Part shown: positions 8,684 through 16,845 of the stretch, piece by piece
How the letters are laid out: each line of letters opens with the position of its first letter
Numbering within the stretch: position 1 is the stretch's first letter
NCBI GenBank assembly: GCA_904420015.1
Contig: CAJFTS010000020.1
Coordinates: forward strand, 1 to 64,000
DNA: 64,000 nt
Source: an uncultured Clostridia bacterium
GTDB taxonomy: Bacteria > Bacillota > Clostridia > Oscillospirales > Acutalibacteraceae
Reading direction: 5' to 3'
Made by a program: the position numbers and the translations under genes
The notes under the pieces: model-generated
Database searches by the model: none
What the model was told of the DNA's origin: nothing
What the model saw: the letters and a program-made list of their open reading frames with translations, nothing else

Positions 8684-9088
8684 ATGACCATGCAAGAATT
8701 TATCAGCAGACTGACCCCCGAACAAAAAGCCTCGTTTTCTACCTGCAAGGATTGGGATGATATGGAGAAACTCGCCCGCGAACTTGCAGGCGATCTTCCC
8801 GAGGCGGATTTCGCCCAGCTCAAGCAAGAATATCTTTCCAAGCAAAACGTCGCCCTCTCTGACGAGGAGCTGGATAACGTTGCAGGAGGAAAGAGGCTGC
8901 AGGGCTACAAATGCAAAAAATGCGGCAGAAAAGTAGAGTACGGGTCGGAGGAAGCGGCAAAGGCTGTTTACACCACCACAAGCAATGCGGGAACCCCGTT
9001 GGTTGTTTTCGATTGCCCGAATCCAAACTGCGTTGCCCATGGCGGTGGATGGGCCTTCGAATATACGGTGGATAAGTACTACTCTTGA
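8684..9088 (+). CDS. Orphan GG-leader (Nif11-like) peptide with zinc-ribbon core
   Basis: A 134-residue protein whose first 68 residues look like a ribosomally made peptide leader: charged helices, then ALSDEELDNVAGG, the double-glycine cleavage motif of Nif11-type and related leaders. The remaining 66 residues form a small domain with CKKC near residue 78 and CPNPNC further on, a CxxC...CxxxxC pattern that suggests a zinc ribbon, not a classic bacteriocin core. The ATG at 8684 is preceded by AAGGAGGAG. No modification enzyme or C39 peptidase/ABC exporter is next to it. It could be a RiPP-like precursor exported in trans, or a cytoplasmic protein that keeps the leader. Function unknown. Confidence 0.75.
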   Translation: MTMQEFISRLTPEQKASFSTCKDWDDMEKLARELAGDLPEADFAQLKQEYLSKQNVALSDEELDNVAGGKRLQGYKCKKCGRKVEYGSEEAAKAVYTTTSNAGTPLVVFDCPNPNCVAHGGGWAFEYTVDKYYS

Positions 9089-9154
9089 TCTGGTCCTTTA
9101 AAAAGCAGCGTCGATGGACGACAGTCGGCACATTTCTTAATACTCTTTCCTTTG

Positions 9155-9194
9155 CGTCCGGCAGCGAAACTTGCGTTTTGCTGCCGGACGTTTT
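9155..9194 (+). terminator. Intrinsic terminator after the GG-leader gene
   Basis: CGTCCGGCAGC and GCTGCCGGACG form an 11-bp stem (9155-9165 with 9180-9190) followed by TTTT. Confidence 0.85.
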
Positions 9195-9250
9195 ATGATG
9201 TCATTATACGCTCCGATAGGAACGGAAAAGAAGAAAGCAGGTGCCCTGAT

Positions 9251-11170
9251 ATGCCCCTCTCCCCCGATGTCGTCAATATCGGCCTGGTTGCCCATGTGGA
9301 CGCCGGCAAGACCACCCTGACCGAACAGCTTCTCTACGCTGCCGGCGCCATCCGCGCCCCCGGCAGCGTAGACCACGGCACCGCCCAGACCGATTACCTG
9401 GAGCTGGAGCGAAAACGGGGCATTTCCATCCGGGCCGCTTCCACCGTTCTGACCTGGAAGGGCCGGACCATCAATCTGATCGACACCCCCGGTCACACCG
9501 ATTTCGCCTCGGAGGTGGAACGGGTGCTTCGGGTACTCGACTGCGCGGTTGTGGTAATCTCGGCTGCGGAGGGAATCCAGTCCCAGACGGAGGTACTTTT
9601 CCAGGCGTTAACGCGGCTGAAAACACCCGCCCTCTTCTTTTACAATAAGGTGGACCGGGCGGGAGCAGATCTAAACAGGGTACTGGAAGAAACGCGGGAA
9701 CGTCTGGGAATCACGCCGATCCTTGCGGACGCCCTCTTCTCGGCAAAGCCCGTGCCGGAGGCGGTGGCGGAAGCCTTGGCCGCACAGGACGACGTGCTTT
9801 TGGAGGAATATCTGTCCGACCTTCCTTTATCGACCGAACGGCTTCTCTCCTCCTTGGTGGAAGGGGTGCGCAGCCGCCGGATGACGGCGGCACTGTCGGG
9901 GTGCGCTTTGAAGGGAGCCGGTGTCCCCGCTCTTCTCGACCTGATCGCCATGGCTGCACCGGAGAATAAGGGAGATACGCAAGCTCCGGTATCCGGCGTC
10001 ATCTTCCGTATGGAGCATGACAAGGCGATGGGCCGGGTCTCGCACGTGCGTTTATACGCGGGAACCCTGCACAACCGGGACATGGTGCGAAACGCCACCC
10101 GGGAGACGGAGGAAAAGGTGGTGCAGATTCGTAAAACCAGCGGCGCAAAATTTGAAGATACCGGCCTTTTGCAGGCCGGGGACATCGGCGCGGTCTGCGG
10201 GCTGTCGAATGCCAGGGTAGGAGACATTTTGGGAGACCCGTCCAAGGTTCCGGGCAGCGTTCCCATTGCACATCCCCTTTTAAATGTAAGGGTCTTTCCC
10301 TACGAAGAGAAAGACTATCCGGCGGTGGTAGCGGCGGTGGAGGAGCTTTGCGCGGAGGATCCGCTGCTCAGCATGGTGTGGGTAGCGCAGGAACGAAACC
10401 TGCTGATCCGGATTACCGGCCTGATACAGCTGGAGGTCCTCGAGGCCCTGATGATCTCCCGGTTTGGGCTGCGGGTCTATTTCTCCGATCCTACCGTGAT
10501 CTATAAAGAGACGCCCGCCTCCACCGGGGAGGGTTTCGTCGCCTACACCATGCCCAAGCCCTGCTGGGCGGTGCTTCGGTTTCGGATCGAGCCGGGCGAA
10601 CGGGGCAGCGGGATTCGTTACAAGAGCATCGTCAAAAACGACGACATTCTCTACCGCTACCAGGCCCAGGTGGCCCAGGCCCTTCCCGACGCCCTGCGCC
10701 AGGGTCCCCTGGGCTGGGAGGTCACCGACGCTAAAATCACCCTCATTGACGGGGAACATCACAACGAGCACACCCATCCGCTGGATTTTATCGTCGCCAC
10801 CCCTATGGCCATGATGGATGGGCTTGTCAACACCGGCACCACCCTGCTCGAGCCGATGCAGGCCTTTCGCCTCTCCCTCCCGGAAGAGGCGGGCGGCAAG
10901 GCAATGGGGGAAATCATCCGTATGCGGGGGCAGTTCGATACGCCGGTGGTCCGAAAGGGGACGTTCACGCTGGAGGGGCGTGTCCCTGCCGCCACTTCCA
11001 TGGAGTTTCCCGTCTGGGCGGCCTCCGTCTCCTCCGGCCGCGCCAACCTGTCGGTGCGCTTCGACGGATATGAGCCCTGCCCTTTGGAGCTGGGTTCCAC
11101 TGCGCCTTACCGGGGTGTCAACCCCCTTGACCAGGCGCGGTATATTCTCAGCATACGAGGGGCTTTGTAA
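9251..11170 (+). CDS. TetM-like ribosomal protection-type GTPase
   Basis: A 639-residue EF-G-like translational GTPase, exactly the length of TetM. G1 is HVDAGKTT (15-22), followed by the ERKRGISI switch I, DTPGHTDF (G3) and NKVD (G4). The central and C-terminal regions follow the Tet(M)/Tet(O) layout (GWEVTDAKI, then a GRVPA segment and a final YRGVNP...RYILSIRG), not that of canonical EF-G, which is longer. Overall similarity to TetM looks moderate, so it may be a chromosomal relative with a housekeeping role; resistance is not shown. The start at 9251 has only a weak AGCAGGTG site. No tet leader peptide is visible. Confidence 0.8.
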   Translation: MPLSPDVVNIGLVAHVDAGKTTLTEQLLYAAGAIRAPGSVDHGTAQTDYLELERKRGISIRAASTVLTWKGRTINLIDTPGHTDFASEVERVLRVLDCAVVVISAAEGIQSQTEVLFQALTRLKTPALFFYNKVDRAGADLNRVLEETRERLGITPILADALFSAKPVPEAVAEALAAQDDVLLEEYLSDLPLSTERLLSSLVEGVRSRRMTAALSGCALKGAGVPALLDLIAMAAPENKGDTQAPVSGVIFRMEHDKAMGRVSHVRLYAGTLHNRDMVRNATRETEEKVVQIRKTSGAKFEDTGLLQAGDIGAVCGLSNARVGDILGDPSKVPGSVPIAHPLLNVRVFPYEEKDYPAVVAAVEELCAEDPLLSMVWVAQERNLLIRITGLIQLEVLEALMISRFGLRVYFSDPTVIYKETPASTGEGFVAYTMPKPCWAVLRFRIEPGERGSGIRYKSIVKNDDILYRYQAQVAQALPDALRQGPLGWEVTDAKITLIDGEHHNEHTHPLDFIVATPMAMMDGLVNTGTTLLEPMQAFRLSLPEEAGGKAMGEIIRMRGQFDTPVVRKGTFTLEGRVPAATSMEFPVWAASVSSGRANLSVRFDGYEPCPLELGSTAPYRGVNPLDQARYILSIRGAL

Positions 11171-11210
11171 AAAAATTCAATACGAAATTGTGAATCCTGT
11201 TGCAAAGTCC

Positions 11211-11239
11211 TTGCAACTTTGGCCAGAAAATGGTACAAT
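11211..11239 (+). promoter_or_regulatory. Aquaporin promoter
   Basis: TTGCAA (11211-11216) and TACAAT (11234-11239) have a 17-base spacer and a TGG extended -10. Confidence 0.8.
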
Positions 11240-11273
11240 CATTCACGAATTTAACACAGTAGGAGGAACCCTT

Positions 11274-11966
11274 ATGGATTTTGCCAGAAAGTGCATTGCT
11301 GAATTTTTCGGGACAACCATTTTTGTCCTGCTCGGTTGTCTTGGAATCAGTATGTACGCAAGCTCCCTCGACGCCGTCGGGCTATGCCTGATCTTTGCTT
11401 TGACCTTTATCGCCATGTACTTCGTACTCGCACGGGTATCCGGCTGCCACCTCAATCCGGCCGTTTCCCTCGGTATGGCCATCAACGGCCGGATCTCCTG
11501 GAAGGAATTCGCCGGCTACGCGGTCAGCCAGTTTGTGGGCGGCTTTGCCGCATGCGGTTTGATTGCAGCGGTCAACGCTCTGTTCGGTTCCACCGGCTAC
11601 AGCGCCAACGCCGTATATGTGGACGCATATAAGTACCCTTATGTGTTCGAGTGCCTGGTCATCGAGATCATCCTGACGATGCTGTTTGTGCTGGTCTTCC
11701 TGGCGGCGACCAAAAGCGGCCGATTCTCCAGCGTGGCCGGGATCGGGATTGGCCTTTCCCTGCTGGTGCTGTACCTGGTCGATTACGGCTTTACCGGCGC
11801 CTCCCTCAATCCGGCGAGAAGCCTGGCACCCGCCATTTTCACCGGCGGAACCAGCTTGACGAACGTCTGGGTTTTCCTGGTCGGTCCGCTGGTCGGCGCG
11901 GTGCTCGCTGCGTTCCTTTATAAGTTCTTTGAAAAGGGAATGTCGCCATACGAGAGCGCACAATAA
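11274..11966 (+). CDS. MIP-family aquaporin / glycerol channel
   Basis: A 230-residue membrane channel with six transmembrane helices and the two half-helix NPA motifs, HLNPAVS near residue 62 and SLNPARS near residue 181. The Arg right after the second NPA is the selectivity-filter arginine. Short length and NPAR spacing fit bacterial water/small-solute channels (AqpZ-like) at least as well as glycerol facilitators, so the substrate is open. It has its own promoter, an AGGAGG site at 11261-11266 and its own terminator. Confidence 0.9.
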   Translation: MDFARKCIAEFFGTTIFVLLGCLGISMYASSLDAVGLCLIFALTFIAMYFVLARVSGCHLNPAVSLGMAINGRISWKEFAGYAVSQFVGGFAACGLIAAVNALFGSTGYSANAVYVDAYKYPYVFECLVIEIILTMLFVLVFLAATKSGRFSSVAGIGIGLSLLVLYLVDYGFTGASLNPARSLAPAIFTGGTSLTNVWVFLVGPLVGAVLAAFLYKFFEKGMSPYESAQ

Positions 11967-11975
11967 CGCAAGATG

Positions 11976-12005
11976 AAAAGGCCGCTTTGACAGCGGCCTT
12001 TTTTT
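11976..12005 (+). terminator. Terminator after the aquaporin gene
   Basis: AGGCCGCT/AGCGGCCT stem with a TTGAC loop and a run of seven T residues. Confidence 0.92.
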
Positions 12006-12087
12006 CACCCTATCCATCTTTGAATATTTGCATGAATTGGACAAAGGAGACATACACTAACGCTATCGCAACTGAAGGAGGCTGTAT

Positions 12088-12630
12088 ATGAACGTTTACG
12101 ACTTCAAGGCTAAGAAAATGGACGGCAGCGAGATTTCCCTGCGCTCCTACGAGGGCAAAGTACTTCTTATCGTCAATACGGCGAGCAAATGCGGGTTTAC
12201 GCCCCAATTCGCCGAGCTGGAGGCCTTGTATCAGAACTATAAGGACAAGGGGCTGCTTGTGCTCGGGTTCCCCTGCAACCAGTTTCAGGAGCAGGATCCA
12301 GGCAGCAACGATGAAATCATGGCGTTTTGTACCCGCAACTACGGCGTCACCTTCCCGATGTTCGCCAAAATCGAGGTAAACGGCCCCCATGCCTCTCCCT
12401 TATACCAGTATCTTACCTCCCACACCCGCTTTGAGGGCTTCGACATGAGCCATCCCATCGGCCCGGTGCTCGACGAGCTGCTTTCAAAGGAAGGGGATTA
12501 TAAGGCGGATCGTCAAATCAAGTGGAATTTCACCAAGTTTTTGATTACCAAAACCGGCGAGATCGCCGGGCGCTTCGAACCGACCACCACGCCCGCTCAG
12601 ATGGAATCGGCCATACAAGGCCTGCTGTAA
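12088..12630 (+). CDS. Glutathione peroxidase family protein (Cys type)
   Basis: A 180-residue thiol peroxidase that reduces hydroperoxides, in bacteria usually with thioredoxin. The catalytic residue is Cys35 in [11 protein letters not shown], so this is the cysteine and not the selenocysteine form. The second motif LGFPCNQF (residues 59-66) carries the conserved Gln, and KWNFTKFLI supplies the Trp-Asn pair. No signal peptide. AAGGAGG precedes the ATG; the gene stands alone between two terminators and likely serves oxidative-stress defence in an anaerobe. Confidence 0.93.
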   Translation: MNVYDFKAKKMDGSEISLRSYEGKVLLIVNTASKCGFTPQFAELEALYQNYKDKGLLVLGFPCNQFQEQDPGSNDEIMAFCTRNYGVTFPMFAKIEVNGPHASPLYQYLTSHTRFEGFDMSHPIGPVLDELLSKEGDYKADRQIKWNFTKFLITKTGEIAGRFEPTTTPAQMESAIQGLL

Positions 12631-12636
12631 GCAAAG

Positions 12637-12669
12637 AAAAAGCCGCCCGTTGTTACGGGCGGCTTTTTT
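12637..12669. terminator. Bidirectional terminator between gpx and nadA
   Basis: GCCGCCCGT/ACGGGCGGC stem (12642-12650 with 12655-12663) is flanked by A5 and T6, so it can end both the plus-strand peroxidase transcript and the minus-strand operon ending with nadA. Confidence 0.92.
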
Positions 12670-12673
12670 CTGC

Positions 12674-13582
12674 TCAGCCTAAACGAATCATTTCCTCAAT
12701 AGGTCTTTTGGCTGCCTCGGCCAAAGCCGGATCCATGACGATTTCCTCGCCGCCCGTCCCATTGAGCGCGCGGTAGACGTCGGCCAGCCCTGTCAGGCGC
12801 ATATTCGAGCAAAGAAGCTTTTTGGATAAAACCGGGAACCGGCGCTGGGGATGGCGGAGGGAAAGCCAATCGGAAATCGATTTTTCCGTTCCAATGATTA
12901 CATCCCCTTCGCACCGCTCGGCAAAATCCAGGATACCGGAGGTGGAGCCGACATAATCGGCATATGCGAGCACCTCTTCCCGGCATTCGGGGTGGACTGC
13001 CAGCTTGGCATGGGGATACCGGGCCTTCATCCGTTCGCAGTCCCGTGCCGTAATCGCCGCATGGACCGGGCAGCAGCCGTCCCACAGCTCAATTTCCCGT
13101 TTTGGCAGCTGCCGCTTCAGCCAGCCGCCCAGATTTGCATCGGGAATGAAGAGGATGGGCCTATCCGGCAAGCGCCTGACGATATTGAGCGCACTGGAAG
13201 AGGTAACGCAGACGTCGCATTCCGCCTTCAGCCGTGTGGTCGTATTTATGTACGCGACCACCATATAATCCGGATGGCTTTCTTTGAACCGCCGTACCCG
13301 CTCGGGCGGAATCTGATCCGCCATGGGACATACCGCTTGTTCCACCGGCAAAATCACCGTTTTTTCGGGATTGAGCAGCTTCGCGGTATCCGCCATAAAC
13401 CGCACCCCGCACAGCAGGATCCTCTCGGCGGCCAGCTGCTGCGCCGCCACCGACAGCGCAAAGGAGTCCCCTCGGATATCCGCGATCTCCAAAATCTCCG
13501 GCGACTGATAGCTGTGAGCTAAGATCGCCGTACCCGTCTCTTTCTTGAGCCGGGAAATCTCTTCCTGGAGTTCTTTCATCAT
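12674..13582 (-). CDS. nadA: Quinolinate synthase
   Basis: NadA condenses iminoaspartate with dihydroxyacetone phosphate to quinolinate, the first pyridine ring of NAD synthesis, using a [4Fe-4S] cluster. The 302-residue protein has the cluster cysteines expected of the family at Cys85 (AVCPM), Cys170/171 (GCCPVH) and Cys258 (KLLCSN), and the PDANLGGW segment. It overlaps ribF by four bases (ATGA). nadB and nadC are not adjacent; placement at the end of the nusA-infB operon is unusual. Confidence 0.93.
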   Translation of the reverse strand: MMKELQEEISRLKKETGTAILAHSYQSPEILEIADIRGDSFALSVAAQQLAAERILLCGVRFMADTAKLLNPEKTVILPVEQAVCPMADQIPPERVRRFKESHPDYMVVAYINTTTRLKAECDVCVTSSSALNIVRRLPDRPILFIPDANLGGWLKRQLPKREIELWDGCCPVHAAITARDCERMKARYPHAKLAVHPECREEVLAYADYVGSTSGILDFAERCEGDVIIGTEKSISDWLSLRHPQRRFPVLSKKLLCSNMRLTGLADVYRALNGTGGEEIVMDPALAEAAKRPIEEMIRLG

Positions 13583-14505
13583 TGGCCTGTTTCCTCCTCA
13601 AGCAGCAGGGCCGGCTGCAGCCGCCTTGCAATCTTTGTCGCCTCCACCCCGTCCAGATGGATACGGGTACGCAGCAGGTCGATGCTGCCGAACTTCTGCT
13701 CCGGCCGCATAAAGGACAGCAGGCATACCGGTACCCTTTTGCCATATAAATCCCCCTCATAATGGGGAATCCATGTTTCATAGAGGGGGGCATCCGCCCC
13801 CACCGTGGGGCGTACGCCGAAATTGGTTACCGCCGGCCAGTAGGTCTGCCCAATTTTGGCAAGGGAGGCGTAGACGCCGAACCTCGGCCGTACAAAGCCG
13901 TCGGGCAGAAGCTGATTGAGGGTCGGGGTCCCCATAAGCCGGCCCAGCTGCCGGCCTTTAACCACTTCAAAGTCAATGACAAACGGCCGGCCCAGCAGCC
14001 TGGCCGCCCGCTCCATTTCCCCCTGCCGCACCAGCGCCCGGATCCGAGTGGAGGAAACCGGCGCGCCGTCCTCCTCCACCGGCGGGATAATGGAAGCGGC
14101 GATTCCCCGCTCCTGGCACAAACGGACCAGCAATGCGGCATCGCCGCTGGCCCCTTCGCCGAAATGGTAGTTATAGCCGCATACCACCCGCTTTGCCCTC
14201 AACGAACCGATGAGCACCCGGTCAACAAACTGCTCCGGGGTTAAGTGGCGGATGGCCGCAAAGGACGGGCGGACAAGAAGGCCCACCCTTTTTTGCATTA
14301 GCAGGTGCTGCATAACCGAAAAAGGCATCAGCTCCTCTTCCAGCCCTGGTTTTGAAAAGGTAAAAACACATCCGAGCAGGCCGTCACAGGAGGCCAAGGC
14401 CCGGTCGATGACCGCCATATGGCCCAGATGCAGCCCGTCAAAGCAGCCCAGCGCCACCGAGGTATTCTCTTTTATCTGCTTGGGAAGCTCTCCGGTTACA
14501 AACAC
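13579..14505 (-). CDS. ribF: Bifunctional riboflavin kinase / FAD synthetase
   Basis: RibF phosphorylates riboflavin to FMN and adenylates FMN to FAD. The 308-residue protein has the adenylyltransferase motif GCFDGLHLGH (residues 20-29) in the N-terminal half and the kinase motif GTPTLNQLLPDG in the C-terminal half. The start is GTG at 14505 with AAAGGAG eight bases upstream; an ATG five bases further upstream is out of frame and too close. The usual place after truB in Firmicutes supports the call. Confidence 0.94.
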   Translation of the reverse strand: MFVTGELPKQIKENTSVALGCFDGLHLGHMAVIDRALASCDGLLGCVFTFSKPGLEEELMPFSVMQHLLMQKRVGLLVRPSFAAIRHLTPEQFVDRVLIGSLRAKRVVCGYNYHFGEGASGDAALLVRLCQERGIAASIIPPVEEDGAPVSSTRIRALVRQGEMERAARLLGRPFVIDFEVVKGRQLGRLMGTPTLNQLLPDGFVRPRFGVYASLAKIGQTYWPAVTNFGVRPTVGADAPLYETWIPHYEGDLYGKRVPVCLLSFMRPEQKFGSIDLLRTRIHLDGVEATKIARRLQPALLLEEETGQ

Positions 14506-14622
14506 AGCATAAGCTCCTTTTTCTCCATATCGACATGCAAAGGGCCCCTGCGGGACCTTTGAGAAAGGGAACCGAGACTCCCCTTTTCAAAGACGCCGCA
14601 GCCAAAGCCCTTCGTTTTGCGG

Positions 14623-15522
14623 TCAAACGGAAAAAATCCGTTTGACCTTCAGTTCCTGTGTCTTAAAATCCACCTGCCCCAAACCGGCGAAGGCCCCATC
14701 CGGGCCATACACTCGTACCAGTATCCCGTCGGTGCGGGGGGCGCGCTCTATCCGCGCCAAAAACAACGCCCCGCCGTTTCGAAAGCGGGAAGCCTGCGCG
14801 GCGGTTACCCTGACCGCCGGATACCCGTCCAGCGCCCGGTCCACCGGCAGAAGGCACGCCTCAAGCTCCCCTTTCTCGGAAAGGGCCTGTGCCTGGGAAA
14901 GGGTCAGACAATCGGCCAAGCCAAAGCCACAGGCGCTTGTCCGGCGCAGAGAGGTCATCACCGCCCCGCATCCGAGGGCCTGTCCCAAATCATGGATAAG
15001 GGTGCGCACATAGGTTCCCGCCGAGCAGGTAAGCGAAAGGGCATATTCCCCCTGCGCCTCATTGGCATCGGTCAGCGCAAGATCAAAAACCGTCACGCTG
15101 CGCGCCTCCCGCTCCACTTCCATTCCCTGCCGCGCCAGTTCATATAGCCGCTTGCCGTCCTTTTTTACCGCCGAATACATCGGGGGAACCTGGCTGATTT
15201 GGCCGGTAAAACGAGGCAGCAGGGCTTCCACCTGAGCCTGTGTGCAGGCGACCGGGCGCTGCTCCAATATGGTCCCCCAAACGTCCTGGGTATCGGTAAC
15301 CGTCCCCAGCCGCAGCGTAGCCTGGTAGCGCTTGTTGTGGCTGGGCAGCAGCTCGGCGGCACGGGTGGCGCTGCCGGCCAAAATCGGCAGTACGCCGGTG
15401 GCCATAGGGTCGAGCGTTCCCGTATGTCCTACCTTCCGGGTGGCAAGGAGGCGTTTCATCACCGCCACCACATCAAAGGAGGTAAAGTTCTGGGGTTTGT
15501 CAATGCACAGAATTCCGTTCAT
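14623..15522 (-). CDS. truB: tRNA pseudouridine(55) synthase
   Basis: TruB makes pseudouridine 55 in the T-loop of tRNAs. The 299-residue protein begins [19 protein letters not shown] and has the catalytic aspartate in [14 protein letters not shown], followed by the C-terminal PUA-like domain. The frame is open 13 codons further, but the ATG at 15522 gives the standard N-terminus with GGGAAG in front. It overlaps nrnA by 23 bases. Confidence 0.95.
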   Translation of the reverse strand: MNGILCIDKPQNFTSFDVVAVMKRLLATRKVGHTGTLDPMATGVLPILAGSATRAAELLPSHNKRYQATLRLGTVTDTQDVWGTILEQRPVACTQAQVEALLPRFTGQISQVPPMYSAVKKDGKRLYELARQGMEVEREARSVTVFDLALTDANEAQGEYALSLTCSAGTYVRTLIHDLGQALGCGAVMTSLRRTSACGFGLADCLTLSQAQALSEKGELEACLLPVDRALDGYPAVRVTAAQASRFRNGGALFLARIERAPRTDGILVRVYGPDGAFAGLGQVDFKTQELKVKRIFSV

Positions 15523-16468
15523 CTTCCCGCTCCGCTGCAATCTCCTTGATGATCTTATCACAGGCCTCCCGGGCCGTTCCGGTCACCGTACAGCCGGCGG
15601 CGCGCATATGTCCGCCGCCGCCGAGACGTGCGCAAATGGAGCTTGCGTTGAATTCCACCCCGGTACGCACGGATATCTTCCATGCCCCGTCGCTTTTTTC
15701 CCGCAAAGTCACGCCGATCTGCACCCCGTCGATCTGTCTGGGAATCGGGGTCAGCCCATCTAAATCGCTTTCCAGCGCTTTGGACTTTTGCAGCATCTCA
15801 CTGGTTATGTACATCACCGCACAGATGCCGTCAAAATAGTATTCCACCGATTCCAGCGCCAGCCGCTCCACCTCAAACCGAGCCCGCGACTTGATTTCAA
15901 ACATCAGGCGGTTGATTTGATAGACGTCAATCCCCACCCGCATCATCTGTGCCGCGATGGCGTGGCTTTGAGAGGTGGTGTTGGCGTATTTAAAGCAGCC
16001 GGTGTCGGTAGAAATTCCGGTATAAATGGCGGCTGCAATATCCTGATCGATGGTCACGTCCAGCTCCAGCAATACCTCAAACACCACTTCCGCCGCCGCC
16101 GCATATTCCTTGAGCAGCAGGTTCTCTGCATATTTGGTATTGGAGTGATGGTGATCGATGCAAAGATCCACCTTATCGGCATATTCGCTCAGGCCGCTTC
16201 CCAGTAAATGGGTATCAGCCACATCTACCGCCAAAATAAACTTCGGCTCGAACATGCACTCCTCCATGTCGTGGTAAAGATAGCTGTACTTCTGAGGAAT
16301 CGGGTCGGAACAGACGATACGCGCCCGTTTCCCCATGGAAAGCAATCCCCGGCACATGGCGAAGGCACACCCCAGCGTATCCCCATCCGGATACTGATGG
16401 GTAAGGATCAAAATGTCCTGCGCCTGCCGCAAAAGCTGCGCCGCCTGGGCGGTGGTTACCTCTCTCAC
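15500..16468 (-). CDS. nrnA: DHH/DHHA1 phosphoesterase, NrnA-like
   Basis: A 322-residue DHH-family protein of the NrnA type, which degrades very short RNA oligonucleotides and can dephosphorylate pAp. Visible motifs are YPDGDTLG (residues 26-33), DVAD (80s), the name-giving DHHHSN, and the DHHA1 motif [10 protein letters not shown] near the C-terminus. It overlaps rbfA by four bases and truB by 23, the usual order in Firmicutes. Confidence 0.92.
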   Translation of the reverse strand: MREVTTAQAAQLLRQAQDILILTHQYPDGDTLGCAFAMCRGLLSMGKRARIVCSDPIPQKYSYLYHDMEECMFEPKFILAVDVADTHLLGSGLSEYADKVDLCIDHHHSNTKYAENLLLKEYAAAAEVVFEVLLELDVTIDQDIAAAIYTGISTDTGCFKYANTTSQSHAIAAQMMRVGIDVYQINRLMFEIKSRARFEVERLALESVEYYFDGICAVMYITSEMLQKSKALESDLDGLTPIPRQIDGVQIGVTLREKSDGAWKISVRTGVEFNASSICARLGGGGHMRAAGCTVTGTAREACDKIIKEIAAEREDERNSVH

Positions 16469-16818
16469 CCTTCTTCCTCCCTTTTGATCTGATTGAGAAG
16501 TGCAGAAATATCCGCACTGTGGGCAATGGAATCATCCGCCACAAACCGCAGCGCCGGCGTGTGCCGCAGGTGCAGGCGGGTGCTCAGCTCATGCCGGATA
16601 AAGCCGGACGCGCTCTTTAACCCTTCCACGGCGGTTTTGGCCGATGCAAGCCCGTTTATCGAGCTGATGTAGACCTTTGCCACCGACAGGTCGCTTGTGA
16701 CCTCACAGCGCACAATGCTGATGATGCCCGCCACCCGCGGATCCTTTAAAGCACGGAAAATATCCGTAAGCTCTCTGTGAATGTCCTCGGTCGTCCGGTC
16801 CATTCGATGTCCTGCCAT
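16465..16818 (-). CDS. rbfA: 30S ribosome-binding factor A
   Basis: RbfA is a cold-shock assembly factor that binds the 30S subunit and helps 16S rRNA maturation. The 117-residue protein has the KH-like fold signature, with DPRVAGIISIV and AKVYISSING, and the RHTPALRF segment near the end. It follows infB by 27 bases and overlaps nrnA by four. Confidence 0.94.
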   Translation of the reverse strand: MAGHRMDRTTEDIHRELTDIFRALKDPRVAGIISIVRCEVTSDLSVAKVYISSINGLASAKTAVEGLKSASGFIRHELSTRLHLRHTPALRFVADDSIAHSADISALLNQIKREEEG

Positions 16819-16845
16819 TGCGAATCCCTCCCCGTATATCCGCTA

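Noticed and set aside
8571..8684. Promoter of the GG-leader gene
   Set aside because: Several weak -35/-10 combinations exist but none is convincing.
9251..11170. Acquired tetracycline-resistance gene
   Set aside because: No mobile element, no leader peptide, neighbours are chromosomal and the sequence looks diverged; resistance is left as an open question.
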